DNA of 41,564 nt. Origin: Armatimonadota bacterium. Its GTDB lineage: Bacteria; Armatimonadota; UBA5829; JAUSEB01. Location: the NCBI GenBank assembly GCA_030649165.1, contig JAUSGG010000009.1:1-41564 (forward strand), in the 5' to 3' direction. Below, piece by piece: positions 1 to 9,150 of the stretch. Each line of letters starts with the position of its first letter. The stretch's first letter is position 1. The translations under genes and the position numbers were made by a program. Below the pieces are notes generated by a model. The model was not told the origin of the DNA. It worked only from the letters and a program-made list of their open reading frames with translations, and made no database searches.

Positions 1-135
1 AGTTGAGCGAGCAGGACGCCGCACGACTTCGCGACGTGAACCACTCGCGTCCGGCGAGTTCCTGACGTAGATTCCCTTTCTGATCCATGCAAGCGTCGGA
101 TGCCTGCAAACTGTGGAAATTCCCGAACTCTCCTT

Positions 136-1074
136 CTAGCCGCAGTCAATAGTTATACGCGCAGAGCGCACGCAGTCCACCATATCGCCATCGGACTCAA
201 CGACCGTGTTCGGCAAAACGATAGAATTCGCGATCCTTATCGGCCTGCGCACGATGACATTCTCGCCGATGGATGCGTAGTCCAGCCTGCAGTCCGGGTG
301 CACTTCGGCGGAGTCCGCGACCACGCTCGTGACCCCCTGTGTTTTCATCCAACTCACGGTGCAGTTCAGAAGGTCCTTAGGGTAGGTAACGTTCAGTATC
401 CAGTCTATGGCCTCTTCGGCGAACACGGGGTATCCATCGTCGATCAGAATCTGGATCGCCTCGGTGATCTCGTATTCGTCGCGCATCGCGGTGCGAGGCG
501 TGCGCCTGACGGCGTCGAACACAACGGGGTCGAACAGATATATGCCGAAACCCGTGTCGTGGTTCGTTATGTGGCGCGGCTTCTCAATGACCCTCCGCAC
601 GCGGCCGTCCTCGCCCATCATTATGGCGAAATTCTGCTTGATCACTTCGGTCGCCTGGTTGCGCTGGACCACGAGAACGGAGGCGTTCTCCTCGCGCTGC
701 CTGCTTTCGAGGAGCAGTCTCATGTCTTTGGGCGCGTAGAAGATGTCGCCCAAGAACATCAGGAACGGCGTCTCGACGAACCGCTCCAACTGGCCGACCG
801 CGTGGGCAATCCCGAGCGGCTGGCTTTGCTCCACGTAGTGAATCTTCACCCCAAGCTCGGCCCCGCTTTGAAAGCTGTCCATAATACGATTCTTGAGATG
901 GCCGACAACTATGAACACGTCGGTTATGCCAAGATCGCGCATCATCTCGATCTGGTATTGCATGATCGGCTTATTGCAGATCGGCAGCAGCGGTTTCGGA
1001 TACTCATCGCTGAACAGAGCCATCCGGCTTCCTCGGCCCGCCGCCAGTATCACACCAGTCAGTTTTTCAGCCAC
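136..1074 (-). CDS. Sugar-1-phosphate nucleotidyltransferase (RmlA/GlmU-like)
   Basis: A 312-residue cytoplasmic enzyme expected to join a sugar 1-phosphate to an NTP, making the activated sugar for the neighbouring dehydratase and aminotransferase. Residues 8-18 read GVILAAGRGSR, the nucleotide-binding signature, followed by PKPLLPICNKP at about 26-36, which supplies the conserved Lys and Pro. A GDIFYAPKD segment near 110 fits the metal-binding Asp region. The C-terminal 60 residues (ASIGENVIVRRPIRIANSIV) look like the start of a left-handed beta-helix, so the protein is closer to 'long' nucleotidyltransferases than to short RmlA. The start is GTG at 1074; an ATG-free N-terminus and no strong Shine-Dalgarno sequence leave some doubt. 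It is the last gene of the cluster. Sugar and nucleotide specificity cannot be read from the sequence; dTDP-glucose is a guess from the nearby RmlB-type gene. Confidence 0.85.
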   Translation of the reverse strand: MAEKLTGVILAAGRGSRMALFSDEYPKPLLPICNKPIMQYQIEMMRDLGITDVFIVVGHLKNRIMDSFQSGAELGVKIHYVEQSQPLGIAHAVGQLERFVETPFLMFLGDIFYAPKDMRLLLESRQREENASVLVVQRNQATEVIKQNFAIMMGEDGRVRRVIEKPRHITNHDTGFGIYLFDPVVFDAVRRTPRTAMRDEYEITEAIQILIDDGYPVFAEEAIDWILNVTYPKDLLNCTVSWMKTQGVTSVVADSAEVHPDCRLDYASIGENVIVRRPIRIANSIVLPNTVVESDGDMVDCVRSARITIDCG

Positions 1075-1108
1075 AGGTCAAATCCCGTCCCTTCTCAGCA
1101 ATTGCGCG

Positions 1109-2257
1109 TCAACTGATGGATTCGAAAACATCGGCCGTCTGGCGCGCAACGAGGTTCATATCGAGCGTATCCAGCGCCCGCCGCCTAGCGCGCCTGCCGA
1201 AATCCTTTCTCTTCGCGTCATCCAGCAAAAGGTCCTTGATCGCCTCGTACAGCGACAGGTGATCGGCCGGCGCAACAAGGAGCGCGGCATCTCCGGTTAC
1301 ATCGGGCAAGCCGCCGGACATCGCCACGACCATAGCCGCGCCGGAAGACATGCACTCGACCACCATCGAGTTCACCTGCTCCACCCATTCAGGAGTGGGA
1401 ATGCTCGGCGCGACGGCGATGTCGACGCTCGCGTAGAAGGCGGGCGTCTTCTCATAGGGGATGAAACCCTTCAACAAGACCCGATCGCCGATTCCCATGT
1501 CCGCAATGCGGCGGCGCAGGACCGCTTCGCCCGATCCGGCCCCGAGAAAGACGAATTTCGCGCGAGTCCCGCGCAGATCGGGATCATCGATTATTCTCTT
1601 TGCGGCGTAGGCAAGTTCGAATACCCCCTTGCCCCAAATCAGCCGTCCGGCGAACAGGACCACCTTTTCTCCCGGCTCGACGCCCAGGAGCTTGAGGACC
1701 TCGGCATCCTTCCGCTCCGGGCTGAACGCCTTCGTGTCCACACCGAGGGGGATATGCGTTATCTTACCAGGGTCCACGCCCTCCACTATCAGTGAGGACC
1801 TGGCCCGTTCGGTGGCGGTTATTATCGCGTCCGCCGCGTCGAGAGTCTCTCGCCGGTATTTCCATATCCACCTGTCGGCGTCCAGAAATGGGATGTTCTC
1901 CACTTCGGAAAGGACGAGTCTGGCGCCGGTCTTCTTCTTAAGCCTGGCGGCCTGCCACGAGAACAGACAGGTCGGTGAGCCGGGGTAGAAGATATCGATA
2001 TCGCTCAAGGCCTTATCGAACCCGAACAGGTATTGATCCGTCCCCCACCCTATTCTGTGGCGGAGTTTCGGGATGCGCCGGATAATGTCCGAGACACCGA
2101 GGAGCCGTCTGACCTCGAATCCCATCTGCGTATTCTCCAGAGCGCACCGGCGTGTAGCAACGCCGATAAGATCGTACCATTCCTTGAGCGGCTCTAAAGC
2201 GCCGGCGTGCCGGCGGTGCAGATAGGCTCCGTGGATGATCGCAACTTTTTTCTTCAT
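1109..2257 (-). CDS. Glycosyltransferase family 4 (GT-B fold)
   Basis: A 382-residue retaining GT-B glycosyltransferase, probably adding a sugar to the growing polysaccharide on the cytoplasmic face. The C-terminal half carries the donor-binding signature: VVLFAGRLIWGKGVFEL at about 200-216, RVLLKGFIPYEKTPAFYASVDI near 260, and an E-x7-E-like segment around VNSMVVECMSSGAAMV near 310. The N-terminal half includes the acceptor-side Rossmann region and a YPGSPTC loop. It lies 34 bases upstream of the nucleotidyltransferase gene in the same direction, so the two are probably cotranscribed. The start ATG at 2257 has a GAGAAG sequence a few bases upstream. Acceptor and donor are not identifiable. 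Confidence 0.85.
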   Translation of the reverse strand: MKKKVAIIHGAYLHRRHAGALEPLKEWYDLIGVATRRCALENTQMGFEVRRLLGVSDIIRRIPKLRHRIGWGTDQYLFGFDKALSDIDIFYPGSPTCLFSWQAARLKKKTGARLVLSEVENIPFLDADRWIWKYRRETLDAADAIITATERARSSLIVEGVDPGKITHIPLGVDTKAFSPERKDAEVLKLLGVEPGEKVVLFAGRLIWGKGVFELAYAAKRIIDDPDLRGTRAKFVFLGAGSGEAVLRRRIADMGIGDRVLLKGFIPYEKTPAFYASVDIAVAPSIPTPEWVEQVNSMVVECMSSGAAMVVAMSGGLPDVTGDAALLVAPADHLSLYEAIKDLLLDDAKRKDFGRRARRRALDTLDMNLVARQTADVFESIS

Positions 2258-2314
2258 GTTGACTTCTCGATTATATCATGGCCTCGGACTGCCGAGCGAA
2301 CTATGAGATCCCAC

Positions 2315-3103
2315 CTACTTAACAACAAGACACGCAAGAGACGTGCCCCTGAGCAGCACTATGTTAAAGAACGGGTCACGCACAAAGAGTTCGTCCAGCG
2401 CGCGAGTGACTCCCGTCCAATGCGCATAATCGTGCCACAGAATAATCCCCTTACCATCCTTGAGCAACCCGCGGGCAACCGCTGAGTCGTTCAAGACATA
2501 TTCGTAAGAGTGGGCACCGTCGACGAACACCATGTCCATTGAGTTATGGTAAGGCGAGAAGTCGAATGTAGCGGAATCGCCGAATAGCTGCGTGATCTTG
2601 TGTTCGACCTCGGAACCGGCGAAAAGGTGTCCCGACTTGTCCTTCCTTATGTAGTTCTTGTCGCCCGGATCGAACGGCAACTCAGCGGAGTTCTCCTCCT
2701 GCTGAGGAAGATCGAGCGTGACAATCACCGTGTCATCGGGGGAATTGGTCGCCATGTTCAGCGCCGTCTTGCCCTCGAACGTCCCGATCTCGAATATCCG
2801 CTTGGGACTGTAGGCTCTTGTGATCAGGTTGAGCGCCAGCAATTCGTGGATTACCATCCCGCCTTCCTTCGATGGCGGATTTCGGAAGCTGACCGTGCAA
2901 CCATCGAGGAGCGATTCAGGCACGACTCCGTTGATCCCGACCGTCGGCGCGATTCCCGCTACGTTATGTCTGTATCCGAACAGATCACAGATGCTGTACA
3001 GCTTATGCCGGTTTCGCCCTATGAGGAATCCGACCGTAAGCAGATATAGACACGAGCCAGCGGCATACAGATATCGAGCCGCGAAGTCCTTTAGCTTCTT
3101 CAT
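2315..3103 (-). CDS. SAM-dependent methyltransferase, Methyltransf_24-like
   Basis: A 262-residue class I methyltransferase. Motif I is IFEIGTFEGKTALNMA (residues about 100-115) and the acidic/histidine segment MVFVDGAHSYEYVLNDSA (about 190-207) is typical of the Methyltransf_24/cephalosporin-hydroxylase-like group found in glycan loci. Residues 10-28 (YLYAAGSCLYLLTVGFLIG) are hydrophobic and may anchor the enzyme at the membrane. The ATG at 3103 is preceded by GGAGG seven bases upstream, which fixes the start. It probably modifies a sugar of the polysaccharide; the position methylated is unknown. Confidence 0.8.
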   Translation of the reverse strand: MKKLKDFAARYLYAAGSCLYLLTVGFLIGRNRHKLYSICDLFGYRHNVAGIAPTVGINGVVPESLLDGCTVSFRNPPSKEGGMVIHELLALNLITRAYSPKRIFEIGTFEGKTALNMATNSPDDTVIVTLDLPQQEENSAELPFDPGDKNYIRKDKSGHLFAGSEVEHKITQLFGDSATFDFSPYHNSMDMVFVDGAHSYEYVLNDSAVARGLLKDGKGIILWHDYAHWTGVTRALDELFVRDPFFNIVLLRGTSLACLVVK

Positions 3104-3169
3104 TCAATAACCTCCACGATTCTTGACTGCGCCGATTACAATTATCGGCAGGCATCGGTGTTCTTCTGT

Positions 3170-4678
3170 TCAAATGTCGGTGTGCGATCCTGGGATTTGC
3201 TCGGCGGGCTGTTCATCACCCGGCCTGAGCGCGCTGCGGAATATCTCCGCGTCGGCCGATGAGAACGTCCGCAGAAGCCACAGGGCCGCCGCATACACGA
3301 CCACGGCCCCCAGACACACCAAGAGCACGTGAACGCGCGCGCGAGTCAGGTACACAAAGACCGCCATTGTCGCGCCTGCCAGCCCGGGCTTTACGTACCA
3401 GCGCACGATCGGGAACATTTCCACGGACCTGAACGGGAAAATGAAGCAAAGCGTCGCGTGAAGCGCCTCGGCCCCTACTTTCGCCGCCGCCGAACCGATG
3501 ACGCCGTACGTCGGCGCGAGCAGTATATTCAGCGCGACGTTAGTCACTCCTCTGGTCGCAAACAACGGAAGGAGCCGGAGTTGCCCGTTCCTTGCGATCA
3601 AAATCCGGTAGCTCGGAATCATGGGAAAGAAGATGATGGCCGGCCAGATGATGACTCGCAGGATCGCGCCGGCGCCGGCGGCGTCCCGCCCGAAAATCAA
3701 AAGCATTATCTGTTCCGGCAGCAGAGCAAAGATGACCGCACACGCCACGGCGACGATCGCGAGATACTTGTGGGTGACGTCCCAGGCCCGTCGAACGCTG
3801 TCTTCGCCCACCTGGCACCTGCGAGTGATGATGGGAAATAACGCGGTGTCGGCCGCCAGTCCGGCGGCGACCAGCGCTTCCGTCAGCCGGCACGAGGCCG
3901 TGTACAGTCCGAAGTCCCGGTTGCCGCTGAGCGTAGGCAGATAGAGGTAGTCGAACCTGTTCATCAGTCCGAGGAAGATGTCCATGGCCAGGAAAGACGC
4001 GCCCATAGTCGCCATACCGCGCACCGCTCGCCGGTCGATCTTGAACTCCATCGTCGCCGTCTTCGACACGAGCCACAGCAGCGCAATTGTGCCGCAGGCC
4101 CCGACCGACGCAGCCACTATGCCCATGTGGAACAGCCGCATACCGAGGTAGACGACCAGAATCGTCAAGGCGGCGCGAGTGATTGCCACGCCGGACGTGA
4201 TGAGGGAGCTTATCTCCTGCCGTTCCAGCCCGGCGAATACGCATTTGACGGCCTGGCTGATCGATTCGGTAAAGACGGTGAGCCACACGACGTACATCAG
4301 CAGGCGGCCGCCGGGGGGCAGGCCCTCCTTGAAATGGAGCACGCCGATGTGGAATAGAGCAAGGAGCAGAAGGTAGACTACCAGGGCCATAGGCGCCCTG
4401 AGTGAAAGACTCGACAGCAGAAGTCTGCCGGCGGCTTTGCGGTCTTTGGCGACTTCGCGGGTCAGAGGTTGGTCCGTGCCGAAATTGACGAGCGGTAGGG
4501 CCATGGAGACAACGCCGAATGAATAGCTGTAGACGCCCGTGATGGCCGGCCCCAGAACCCGGAACAGATAGCTGGCGCTGATCAGGGCGCAGACTTGCGT
4601 CAAGAACAGGCCGGCGAAGCCCGCCGCGGTGTTTTTCAAGACAGAGCGCGCGTCCCGCGCGCCGGATGAGCTATTCAC
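3170..4678 (-). CDS. Polysaccharide flippase, Wzx/MOP family
   Basis: A 502-residue integral membrane protein with about 12-14 hydrophobic segments, the size and layout of Wzx-like O-antigen/EPS flippases in the MOP superfamily. It starts with VLKNTAAGFAGLFLTQV and has the usual glycine- and arginine-containing loops such as NFGTDQPLTREVAKDRK. Its expected role is to flip the undecaprenyl-linked repeat unit across the inner membrane. The chosen start is GTG at 4678 and has no clear Shine-Dalgarno sequence, so the true start could be a few codons downstream. A miniature repeat sits between this gene and the next gene upstream (4790-5758). Confidence 0.85.
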   Translation of the reverse strand: MNSSSGARDARSVLKNTAAGFAGLFLTQVCALISASYLFRVLGPAITGVYSYSFGVVSMALPLVNFGTDQPLTREVAKDRKAAGRLLLSSLSLRAPMALVVYLLLLALFHIGVLHFKEGLPPGGRLLMYVVWLTVFTESISQAVKCVFAGLERQEISSLITSGVAITRAALTILVVYLGMRLFHMGIVAASVGACGTIALLWLVSKTATMEFKIDRRAVRGMATMGASFLAMDIFLGLMNRFDYLYLPTLSGNRDFGLYTASCRLTEALVAAGLAADTALFPIITRRCQVGEDSVRRAWDVTHKYLAIVAVACAVIFALLPEQIMLLIFGRDAAGAGAILRVIIWPAIIFFPMIPSYRILIARNGQLRLLPLFATRGVTNVALNILLAPTYGVIGSAAAKVGAEALHATLCFIFPFRSVEMFPIVRWYVKPGLAGATMAVFVYLTRARVHVLLVCLGAVVVYAAALWLLRTFSSADAEIFRSALRPGDEQPAEQIPGSHTDI

Positions 4679-4717
4679 AGAATTGATTGACCGTATTCAA
4701 ACAGCGTTACGTGCGCC

Positions 4718-4777
4718 GCGGGAACTGCCTGAGTGGCAGGCGATACGCACACTCCAGGACGCCGTTCCCGCAGGATA
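4718..4777. repeat. Miniature inverted repeat, GCGGGAAC family (copy 1)
   Basis: The element begins GCGGGAACTGCC and ends GCCGTTCCCGCAGGATA, so the outer ends are inverted repeats around a variable centre. The same ends recur at 21967-22026, 39629-39688 and 39848-39907. This copy fills the gap between the flippase gene and the UPF0104 gene. Confidence 0.7.
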
Positions 4778-4789
4778 AAAGTATCTGCC

Positions 4790-5758
4790 TCAGCTAAGGG
4801 CCTGGCGGCGCGTCGTGTAAACAACGGCTCCGACCAGTCCCATCGCCACCCAGGTGGCAAGGAAGGCCAGAGACGACAGAAAAGCCTGCTCGCTCGTGAC
4901 TCCGAAAGCCCCCCAAAGCTGCACGTAGGCCCATTCTCGAAGCCCGACACCGTTGATGGATATCGGGATCGACGCCACGAGCCCGGTCAGAGGCACCAGA
5001 AGGATGAGGAGTGGAAGCGAAATCGATACGCCCACGGCGCCGGCGATGAGGTAATTGGCGAATATCACGAGAAACTGGAAGATCAAGGCCAATAGGACCG
5101 CACAGAAAGCTTTGCCGGGCTTCGCGGTCATCTGCTTGGTCATGCCGTAGAACTGCCTGAGTCCCTTATCGACCTTCGCCGGAAGGAAGCGGGCCGCGAA
5201 CCGACCCACGATCTTGCCGGCGGGGCTGCACAGGAGTCCGAAGACAAACGCCAGGCAGATAGAAATGACGCAGACGGCCATAGTAACCGCGCTCGAATCG
5301 GGAAGACGGCCGGACGCCAGCGGAAAGGCCACCAGCGCGAAAACCAACATGGCCAGCAGGCCGAGCAGCCGGTCGATCGCGACCGAGGCCAATCCCGTCG
5401 CCACGGAATCGCCGGACGAGCGAAAATCCACCACCCTGGCGGCGTCCTGCCCCACGTTCGACGGAGTGAACAGGTTGAAGAACAGCCCGACGAAATTCGA
5501 CCGAAGCAACCCGCTGAAAGGAATCGTCGATCCCATCGCGTTCAGCACGACCGCCCAGCGCATCGTCTGAACGAGCGCGCAGACGAGTGTCGTCAATAAG
5601 GCAAGCGCAAGAAGGACGCAGTTGGCGTTCAGGAAAGCCGTCTTGAGCCTGTCCAGGGGCATCTTGTTCAACAGCCAGACCATGAGCAGCGCGCTGACGC
5701 CAATCCGGAGGACCATAGACTTCGCGCTGTTTCGAGGCCGTTCGGATACGGAACCCAT
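4790..5758 (-). CDS. Lysylphosphatidylglycerol synthase TM-region / AglD-like protein (UPF0104)
   Basis: A 322-residue polytopic membrane protein with 7-8 hydrophobic segments. The signature is the central FNLFTPSNVGQDAARVVDF (residues about 93-111), matching the conserved NxxxPxxxGxDxxR region of the UPF0104/AglD/MprF transmembrane family, plus a C-terminal PISINGVGLREWAYV loop. Family members move or process lipid-linked sugars or phospholipids, and they are common in polyprenyl-glycan clusters. Start ATG 5758 has GAGAGGT just upstream and lies 10 bases from the end of the dehydratase gene, so it is probably in an operon. Exact substrate unknown. Confidence 0.8.
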   Translation of the reverse strand: MGSVSERPRNSAKSMVLRIGVSALLMVWLLNKMPLDRLKTAFLNANCVLLALALLTTLVCALVQTMRWAVVLNAMGSTIPFSGLLRSNFVGLFFNLFTPSNVGQDAARVVDFRSSGDSVATGLASVAIDRLLGLLAMLVFALVAFPLASGRLPDSSAVTMAVCVISICLAFVFGLLCSPAGKIVGRFAARFLPAKVDKGLRQFYGMTKQMTAKPGKAFCAVLLALIFQFLVIFANYLIAGAVGVSISLPLLILLVPLTGLVASIPISINGVGLREWAYVQLWGAFGVTSEQAFLSSLAFLATWVAMGLVGAVVYTTRRQALS

Positions 5759-5768
5759 TCGGACCTCT

Positions 5769-6806
5769 CTAACCGTTGAGCTTCTTGCTGGGAGCTACCA
5801 ACTCTTCAAGGGGGCCGGAGGCCATTACCTTGCGCCTGAGTCTGCTCCACCACTCGGTGTTCTGTTCGTACCAGCTCACGGTCTTCCACAGACCTTCGTT
5901 GAAGACCGTCTTCGGATGCCAACCGAGAAGCCGGTTCGCTTTTTCGCAGGTTCCGCGGTGGCAATCGACCTGGCCGGGACGATCCGCGACCCAGTTGATC
6001 AGGCTCTCGGGTTTGCCCAACAGCTTCAGAATGCCGAGGGCGATCGTGTAGATATCGGTGTCGATACCGGTGGCAAGGTTGATGACTTCGCCTTTGAGCT
6101 TGTCGATAGGCGCGTCGAGCATCATGATCAGCGCGTCCACGTGATCGTCAACGTACAGCCAGTCCCGCGAACTCTTTCCCGTGCCGTGCAATTGGAACGA
6201 CTTGTCCTGGAGGCATTGGGTTATGACGTGCGGGATCAGCTTCTCCACGTGCTGACGCGGGCCGTAGTTGTTGAACGGTCGCACGATGAGCGCCGGAATC
6301 TGGAACGTGCAGACGTAGGAGTATACCAGCCTGTCACCGCCGCACTTGGCGCTTGCGTAGGGGCTGCGCGGATTGAGCGGATGGTCTTCGTCCATTAGAT
6401 GGGCGAGCGCCGTGCCGTAGACTTCCGACGTGGAAATATGGATGTAACGGTCCACGCCGTTGTGCCGGATGGCGTCGAGGAGGATTTGCGTGCCTTTGAC
6501 GTCCGTGTCCACGAAATCATCGGTATTGTAGTTGTGGATCGAGTTGTCAACGTGGGTTTCGGCGGCGAAATGCACTACAGCGTCCGATTGCGCGACGAGC
6601 CGCTCGACGACCGTTCGGTCCAGAATGGACCCGTGCCAGAAGAAGAAGCGCGGGCTGTTCCACACCTCCGGCAGGATGTTGTCCAGATTGCCCGCATAAG
6701 TCAGCGAGTCCAGCATCAGGACCTGGTCCTCCGGACGTGTCTTGATGATACGCTCCGCGAAGTGGCTTCCGATAAAGCCGGCGCCACCGGTCACTAGTAT
6801 TTTCAT
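5769..6806 (-). CDS. rfbB: dTDP-glucose 4,6-dehydratase-like SDR
   Basis: A 345-residue extended short-chain dehydrogenase. It opens with the Rossmann motif MKILVTGGAGFIGSHF, carries STSEVYG at about 127-133 and the catalytic SPYASAKCGGDR (Tyr-x3-Lys) at about 150-161, and has NNYGPRQHVEKLIP typical of RmlB. The expected reaction is dehydration of an NDP-glucose to the 4-keto-6-deoxy sugar, which the next enzyme (DegT family) can aminate. Start ATG 6806 is preceded by GGAGG at six bases. Assigning RmlB over other NDP-sugar dehydratases is strong by motif, but the nucleotide is not proven. Confidence 0.85.
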   Translation of the reverse strand: MKILVTGGAGFIGSHFAERIIKTRPEDQVLMLDSLTYAGNLDNILPEVWNSPRFFFWHGSILDRTVVERLVAQSDAVVHFAAETHVDNSIHNYNTDDFVDTDVKGTQILLDAIRHNGVDRYIHISTSEVYGTALAHLMDEDHPLNPRSPYASAKCGGDRLVYSYVCTFQIPALIVRPFNNYGPRQHVEKLIPHVITQCLQDKSFQLHGTGKSSRDWLYVDDHVDALIMMLDAPIDKLKGEVINLATGIDTDIYTIALGILKLLGKPESLINWVADRPGQVDCHRGTCEKANRLLGWHPKTVFNEGLWKTVSWYEQNTEWWSRLRRKVMASGPLEELVAPSKKLNG

Positions 6807-6821
6807 TCAATGCCTCCAGTA

Positions 6822-6920
6822 TGAGTCGGATGAGTCGAGGGCTCAGACGTTACCACCCGATGCCCCCCTCATAACCCTTATAACCCTAAAACCTTATGAA
6901 CCTACGAACCTCCGAACCTC
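6822..6920. repeat. Composite micro-repeat: GAGTCGRAN array plus AGGGTTATA array
   Basis: On the plus strand, two GAGTCG units (6822-6842) are followed by a tract of CCCTTATAA-like units and degenerate AACCTnCG units (about 6866-6920). The second tract runs through the stop codon into the last codons of the aminotransferase gene, so it encodes the VRRFVGS tail. The same two-part arrangement occurs at several other gene ends. Confidence 0.7.
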
Positions 6921-8069
6921 GTCCGCATGCTCGAATATCGAAAGAGCGGCGTCGGATATGCGCTCCACGAGTTCTGTGCTCATGTGGTTGTGGAGCGGCA
7001 GACAGAGCGCTCGGTCGCTTATCTCCTCGGTGACGGGCAGGGCCGGCCTGTCCGCAAGATACGCCTTCTGACGATGTATCGCGGGATAGAAATACTTCCT
7101 CGTCATAATGTTCTCTTTGGCCATAGCCTCGTGCAGTTCGTTCCGCGACAGGCCGGCGTCGGACTCGTCTACCAGAATTACGAAATTCTGGTAACTAGGC
7201 CGCGCGTCCTCATCGATCTTTTGAAACCGCACGCCCGGGACAGCGCCGAGCTTCGACCGGTACAGTTCGACGCATCTCGCACGCTGTTCGATATTGTCGT
7301 CCAGCCTCTTCAATCCGTCAAGTCCAAGTATAGCAGAGAACTCCTGCATCTTGGCGTTCGTGCTGGGAAACGCGCAGTCGTGGTCCCCGTAGTCACCGAA
7401 GACTCGGGCCGCGCGAATGTCCCGCGCCAGGTCTTCGTCGAAAGTCGCCACGCCTCCTCCTTCCGCCATAGGCAGAGTCTTCGTCGCGTGGAAACTGAAG
7501 GATTCGGCGTCGCCGTACCCGCCGATCTTACGCCCCTTGTACGACGCGCCTATCGCGTGCGCCGAATCGAACAGCAGCCTGACATTCGCGGACCGGGCAA
7601 GCCTTTCCAGCGGCTCGATATGGCAGGGATTGCCGAAGACGTGCACCGGCATTATCGCGGCGGTCTCATCGGTAATCAAGCCCTGTGTGGTCTCGGCAGT
7701 TATATTCCACGTTTCCGGATCGACGTCGGCGAAGACCGGCGTAAGACCCGCGACCGCAATAGCGTGCGCCGTCGCTACGAACGAGAAACTTGGGCAGATC
7801 ACCTCGCCTTTCGCCCGCCATCGCTCCAATATGAGCTGGAGAGACAGCGTGCCGTTGGCCGTGGCGATAAAGTCCGGTCCGTCCAGATAGCCGCGCATCT
7901 CCGCTTCCAACTCCCGAACGAATCTGGAGTTGTTGGTAACGTTCCCGGAGACCAAAGCCTCGTTCAGCGAGCCGGCAATGTCCTCCAGCTTGGGAAAAGC
8001 CGGTCCGACGATATTAAGCATAAGATCGAACTCGGGAGGCCCCCCGAGCGCCGCGGGCAGTTTAGCCAT
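6894..8069 (-). CDS. DegT/DnrJ/EryC1/StrS aminotransferase
   Basis: A 391-residue PLP enzyme of the sugar aminotransferase family, expected to aminate the 4-keto sugar made by the adjacent dehydratase. The PLP lysine lies in FSFHATKTLPMAEGGG (residues about 197-212), preceded by the Asp/Ser/His segment LLFDSAHAIGASYKG and the ANGTLSLQL phosphate-cup motif. The C-terminal FYPAIHRQKAY segment is typical of the family. Together with the nucleotidyltransferase and the 4,6-dehydratase it would make a 4-amino-4,6-dideoxy sugar such as viosamine, an inference from gene order. The final residues are encoded by a micro-repeat. Confidence 0.88.
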   Translation of the reverse strand: MAKLPAALGGPPEFDLMLNIVGPAFPKLEDIAGSLNEALVSGNVTNNSRFVRELEAEMRGYLDGPDFIATANGTLSLQLILERWRAKGEVICPSFSFVATAHAIAVAGLTPVFADVDPETWNITAETTQGLITDETAAIMPVHVFGNPCHIEPLERLARSANVRLLFDSAHAIGASYKGRKIGGYGDAESFSFHATKTLPMAEGGGVATFDEDLARDIRAARVFGDYGDHDCAFPSTNAKMQEFSAILGLDGLKRLDDNIEQRARCVELYRSKLGAVPGVRFQKIDEDARPSYQNFVILVDESDAGLSRNELHEAMAKENIMTRKYFYPAIHRQKAYLADRPALPVTEEISDRALCLPLHNHMSTELVERISDAALSIFEHADEVRRFVGS

Positions 8070-8093
8070 TTACGAGAAAAACCCCTCATACGT

Positions 8094-8168
8094 TGAGTCG
8101 GAAGAGTCGAGGGCCGTACAACCCTCACGACCCCCAAACCCCTAAGACCCTAAGACCCTACAACCCTG
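8094..8168. repeat. Composite micro-repeat, second copy
   Basis: GAGTCG units at about 8094-8112 are followed, after a short spacer, by CCCTAAGAC and CCCTACAAC units reaching 8168. The stop codon of the glycosyltransferase at 8158 is one of the TAG triplets of this array (minus-strand TAGGGTCT). It has the same layout as 6822-6920 and 33585-33685. Confidence 0.7.
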
Positions 8169-9150
8169 ATCTCGGTTCCAGTATTTCGCGGAGAATCCAC
8201 TTCGGCCTTTTATCCACCATGTGGTAGATGCGGACGACGAACTCCCCGGAAAGCGCAACGAGTATGCCCAACGTGGACACGCCCACAAGTGAGAGCGCCA
8301 GATTGAGCGAGGCCGCCAAACCGATAAGCGACCGCTTATGCGCCAGGAAAAAGAACGCCGGCGCCAGCAACAGGCCAATCAGCGCAAGCACGGCGCCCGC
8401 GATTGCCATCCATTGAAAGCTATAAACGGACAAGCTGACGAGGTTGTCCAGGTTGAACTGGAACAGTTTGAACAGGTTCCATTTCGATTTTCCGTGCGGG
8501 CGCGGATAATGGCGGACCGGAATCTCCGCCCACTTGCCGGCAAGCGAGATGAGAACAGCCTGGTTGAAAGCGCGGTACTCGTCGAACTTCAGAGCGTCTA
8601 CTAGCTCCCTGCGGTAAGCCTTCAGCGAACACCCATAGTCGTGCATCGGAACGCCGCTCAACTTCCTGATCATATAGTTGGCGAACATCGATGGCAGAGC
8701 GCGGCCGAACCACGAATCGCGCCGCGAGGTCCGCCATCCGCTCACCACGTCGCTGCCTTCTTCGATCTCCCGCACGAGGAGCGGGATGTCCTCCGGCTCC
8801 ATTTGGCCGTCGCCGTCCATAGTAACGATAATATCACCGGCAATGTGCGCAAATCCGGCCGATAGGGCTGCGACTTGTCCTGAATTGCGCAAGAGGTCCA
8901 GGAACTTTACGTGAGGGGATTCGGCGTGAATGCCTCGCAGCAGCTTACCGGAGTTGTCCGAGCTGCCGTCGTTGATATACACGATCTCGTAGCTGAGGCC
9001 GGAGCCCTCCATAACATCCGACAGGCGGGCGTGCAAATCGAGCAGGCCGTCAGCTTCGTTATATATCGGCACGACCACTGAAACGTGAGGGTTGTGTTTT
9101 GGGCCGGCCCCGGCGTCAAGAGGGATCTCCGGGCTAGGTGCGCTCGACAT
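8158..9150 (-). CDS. GT2 polyprenyl-phosphate glycosyltransferase (DPM1/ArnC/GtrB-like)
   Basis: A 330-residue inverting GT2 enzyme. The catalytic domain starts at HVSVVVPIYNEADGLLDL (about 23-40), with the donor-binding DGDGQMEPED segment at about 112-121 and a VVSGWRTSRRDS motif. Two C-terminal transmembrane helices (about 235-300) match ArnC/GtrB rather than soluble GT2s. The expected product is an undecaprenyl-phosphate sugar on the cytoplasmic face, used after flipping by the GT39-type enzymes encoded next to it. GGGAG five bases ahead of ATG 9150 supports the start. It is transcribed after a 312-base gap that contains mainly a repeat. Confidence 0.88.
   Translation of the reverse strand: MSSAPSPEIPLDAGAGPKHNPHVSVVVPIYNEADGLLDLHARLSDVMEGSGLSYEIVYINDGSSDNSGKLLRGIHAESPHVKFLDLLRNSGQVAALSAGFAHIAGDIIVTMDGDGQMEPEDIPLLVREIEEGSDVVSGWRTSRRDSWFGRALPSMFANYMIRKLSGVPMHDYGCSLKAYRRELVDALKFDEYRAFNQAVLISLAGKWAEIPVRHYPRPHGKSKWNLFKLFQFNLDNLVSLSVYSFQWMAIAGAVLALIGLLLAPAFFFLAHKRSLIGLAASLNLALSLVGVSTLGILVALSGEFVVRIYHMVDKRPKWILREILEPRSGL

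Noticed and set aside
1-88. Possible start of another minus-strand gene (MDQKGNLRQELAGREW...) running off the left edge
   Set aside because: Only 29 codons are visible, there is no ribosome-binding site and no recognisable motif; it cannot be supported.
100-1116. Long plus-strand open frames opposite the glycan and cytochrome genes
   Set aside because: They are antisense shadows in GC-rich DNA, with low-complexity translations and no motifs, opposite clearly conserved minus-strand proteins.
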